Assembly (NCBI GenBank): GCA_029255685.2 | Contig: CM055319.2 | Span: 36,218,530-36,282,529 of the forward strand | DNA length: 64,000 bases | DNA from: Silene conica | Taxonomy: Eukaryota > Streptophyta > Magnoliopsida > Caryophyllales > Caryophyllaceae | Direction: 5' to 3' | Shown: positions 61,749 through 64,000 of the stretch, one piece after another | Layout: each line of letters starts with the position of its first letter | Position numbering within the stretch: position 1 is the stretch's first letter | Position numbers and translations under genes: made by a program | Notes under the pieces: generated by a model | The model's database searches: none | Told to the model about the DNA's origin: nothing | Seen by the model: only the letters and a program-made list of their open reading frames with translations

Positions 61749-64000
61749 TGTAACACCCCCATTTATTTAAGAGCCTTTAGCAAGACATTCTCAAATAAAT
61801 AGAGCTGTTACCATCTCGGAATGTCCGAGGTAGTGTATAACAAAGTAAAACAACCAAAGTACTTTATATAAAACTGATAAACTTTAAACTTTTGTTATTA
61901 CAAATACGGCTTAGCGGAAAAAGAAAATACAACTGATAACTCTCTAGATGTGATATAATTCTAAGTCTGTCCAAAGTCTGCATCTCACATTCCTGCCCCA
62001 GCTCCTAGCTCATCTGTCTTTTTCCTGTAAAGTCTACTCCCCATTCCGGATCATCGTAGGTGCACACGAATACAATGTCAACCTCGCGGTTGAGTAGGGT
62101 AACACGAAAATCAAATGCAACAAATAATGATATGCAATGCCATGATATGCTCGAGCTCAATCTCAATCTCATTCTCAAACCCGTAACACCCAGCCATACC
62201 GAACCTCCCGGCAGACTATAATTGGCCGTCGCCGAACACCAGCATAACAGCTGAGGTCACCAGGTCTAGTCCTGCAGAACTAGCCTGGGCCCAATAATAT
62301 CTCATCATCTCAAATCCGTATCCAATGCATATGTCATGCTTATGAATGCAATATAAAAATGTTCAACCACTATATATCATTCTCATAATAATCACACTTG
62401 CATCCATAACATACAATATACAAATCCATTCAAAGCACGTCGTAGAATATGGTACTAGTGTATCCTACCTGGATAGCAATATAATCCCGTCACGCAGCTA
62501 ACATCCAATCAGAAGAGTCACTTTATCACACACTCACCACCTAACAAAATAAATTACTTAATTACCAACTAATACAATTGCGCCACTAATATAATATATC
62601 AATCATTCAAATCTATTATGTAAATAATATATATATATCGCATAACGAGACCGTAATAAACATAACTACTTCAATTAACTTAAACAACTCGTCCTTATCA
62701 TTTTTATAACCAGTTGCAATTAAATAAACGAACATTGAAAAAAAATATAGTCGACTATTGGTAACCATCACATTCTTGTATAAAAATTTACTTAACAACT
62801 TGAGTAAATAACATCAAGAGCAAAATACAAATAATAATAAGAATACTAATATTAATATTAATAATAATAATGATAATAATGATAATAATGATAATAATAA
62901 TAATAATACACACAACCATGCACCAACACACTCTTATCAACGTACAGCCCACGCTACTTTAACGCTAACAACCCATACGACCAACTACCATTGACAGCCC
63001 CTCATTCCAGCCCTCACAGACGCCATCCAGGCCACCAAAGGCTACCACCCATGGTCTCATATTCCCCTCTGCACCACCAACTACAACACCAGCATCTGAA
63101 CCGTCACCATAGTTCCCCACAAACGTCACAAAAAGCTGCCCTAACGACCTACGTACAACCGCAATAAAACGGAGGGTCATCAGTTCGATCCGACAACCAT
63201 CGCCTCCAAACGCCAATCACAACCCTCATAACTTACCTACAACAGAACACCTTGACCCGACAACCAGCATACAACCACCACCCCTCTCTTTATACCTACG
63301 ACGAGCGGAAACCTAAAAAAAACTTGCGCACCCTCACTCTATTCCACTCGGTTTTATGCGATTAAACAGCCCCCAAACGAGACCTATCACAAAACTATCA
63401 CAAGCCACCACAAACCACCGCCTTATTCCGAGCTACCCAATCCTGTACACTACCCCAACCACAACCCATTTCGTTTTGGTCCAGACACGTCTCTAAACAG
63501 GTTGAAACACGGGTTTAAGGACTCCCTTGCGCTCCCCCTATTTTCGTGTTTCTCCGGCCACCGCCTGCACCCACGACGACCAAGACTCCCTAGCCAGCAC
63601 CCTAGCCTTCGTCTCTAACCCTGAACCAGACTCCAGAACGACGCACAAGCGGTTCCCTCATTCCCGTGTCTCTCCCTTGTTTTCCCTTATCCCTGACAAC
63701 CGTGGGAATCCGCCGTGGTGACCACCACTGGCCACCACCAGCGTACCTATGCACTCAAACTCATCCCATTAACCACCACCCATCAACCCATGTCAGTCGA
63801 AACCAAACTAGTGTAGGTTTGGGTCGAAAAGACTATACGATAACGAAGTAAATCATACAACCAAAACACGATCGAAAACAAAGTAGACTTACGATGATGA
63901 TGATGACATGCTACCCGTGTTGATAGAAATCCGGCGATGAAGGGGATGAAAGATTACAAGTAGGAAAGCATATTGTAGTCGAAGGATATTGATAAAAAAA
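61749..64000 (-). repeat. LARD-like LTR C, partial (runs off the window)
   Basis: Matches LTR B from its plus-strand left end, without the TRIM. The intact target is at 62965-62969. The rest lies beyond the window. Confidence 0.85.

Larger units (their letters stand above)
51428..64000 (-). mobile_element. LARD-like non-coding LTR element in tandem, minus strand
   Basis: Alternating LTRs (51428-52891 partial, 55684-58958 with a TRIM inside, 61749-64000 running off the window) and internal regions (52892-55683, 58959-61748). Read on the minus strand, the LTR goes from tgtaatactccg to gggggtgttaca, about 2.69 kb without the TRIM. It is followed by a primer site (complement of gctctgatacca) and preceded by a purine tract aaggagggaagac with the Ty3-type word gggacgaagttc. 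The 2.8 kb internal region has no coding frame. Unit copies differ by roughly 1% by eye. Unit length is about 5.47 kb. Confidence 0.82.

Overview
The window is plant nuclear DNA, almost certainly from a flowering plant, made up essentially of LTR retrotransposons nested in one another. The evidence is Tekay/Del-type chromovirus gag-pol, Athila-type gag-protease with a tRNA-Asp-like primer site, copia gag, two TRIM elements, several initiator-Met-tRNA primer sites and 5-bp target duplications. I found no host gene, tRNA, rRNA or CRISPR array. The species cannot be named from the sequence alone.

Layout. 1-1650: worn minus-strand piece of a copia-like internal region. 1920-6343, resumed at 39808-40235: an old, reduced Tekay-like element (E6). 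6344-39807: minus-strand gag-only copia-like element E1, inserted in E6's second LTR. 8657-35272: plus-strand element E2 of the same family, inserted in E1 (target duplication ATCAT). 8718-26910: a young tandem Tekay/Del array E3 (LTR-internal-LTR-internal-LTR) inserted in E2's 5' LTR (target duplication GAATG). 37444-38020: a TRIM inside E1. 40236-42995: a minus-strand Athila-like LTR and 3' internal piece (E4). 42996-51427: a plus-strand gag-protease-only Athila-like element (E5), again in tandem form. 51428-64000: a minus-strand tandem of a large non-coding LTR element (LARD-like), with a second TRIM at 56903-57483.

Order of events inferred from nesting: E6 first, then E1, E2 and E3; on the other side E6, then E4, then E5, then the junction to the LARD-like array. 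E3 is youngest: its LTRs differ by well under 1% by eye. Only E3 looks whole and self-sufficient (two gag-pol frames of 1478 codons). E1, E2, E5, the LARD-like units and the TRIMs lack polymerase and would depend on enzymes from other elements.

The most unusual signal lies in the Tekay-type LTRs (E3 and its relative E6). Downstream of the TATA box they carry dense sets of hairpins whose cores are repeated while their arms differ from unit to unit yet stay complementary. One class is an array of about ten hairpins with a shared core. Another is a compact module with a GNRA-type tetraloop and compensatory changes. A third is a row of GC-rich hairpins. E4 and E5 carry their own family-specific palindrome clusters. 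Base and mismatch counts were made by eye.
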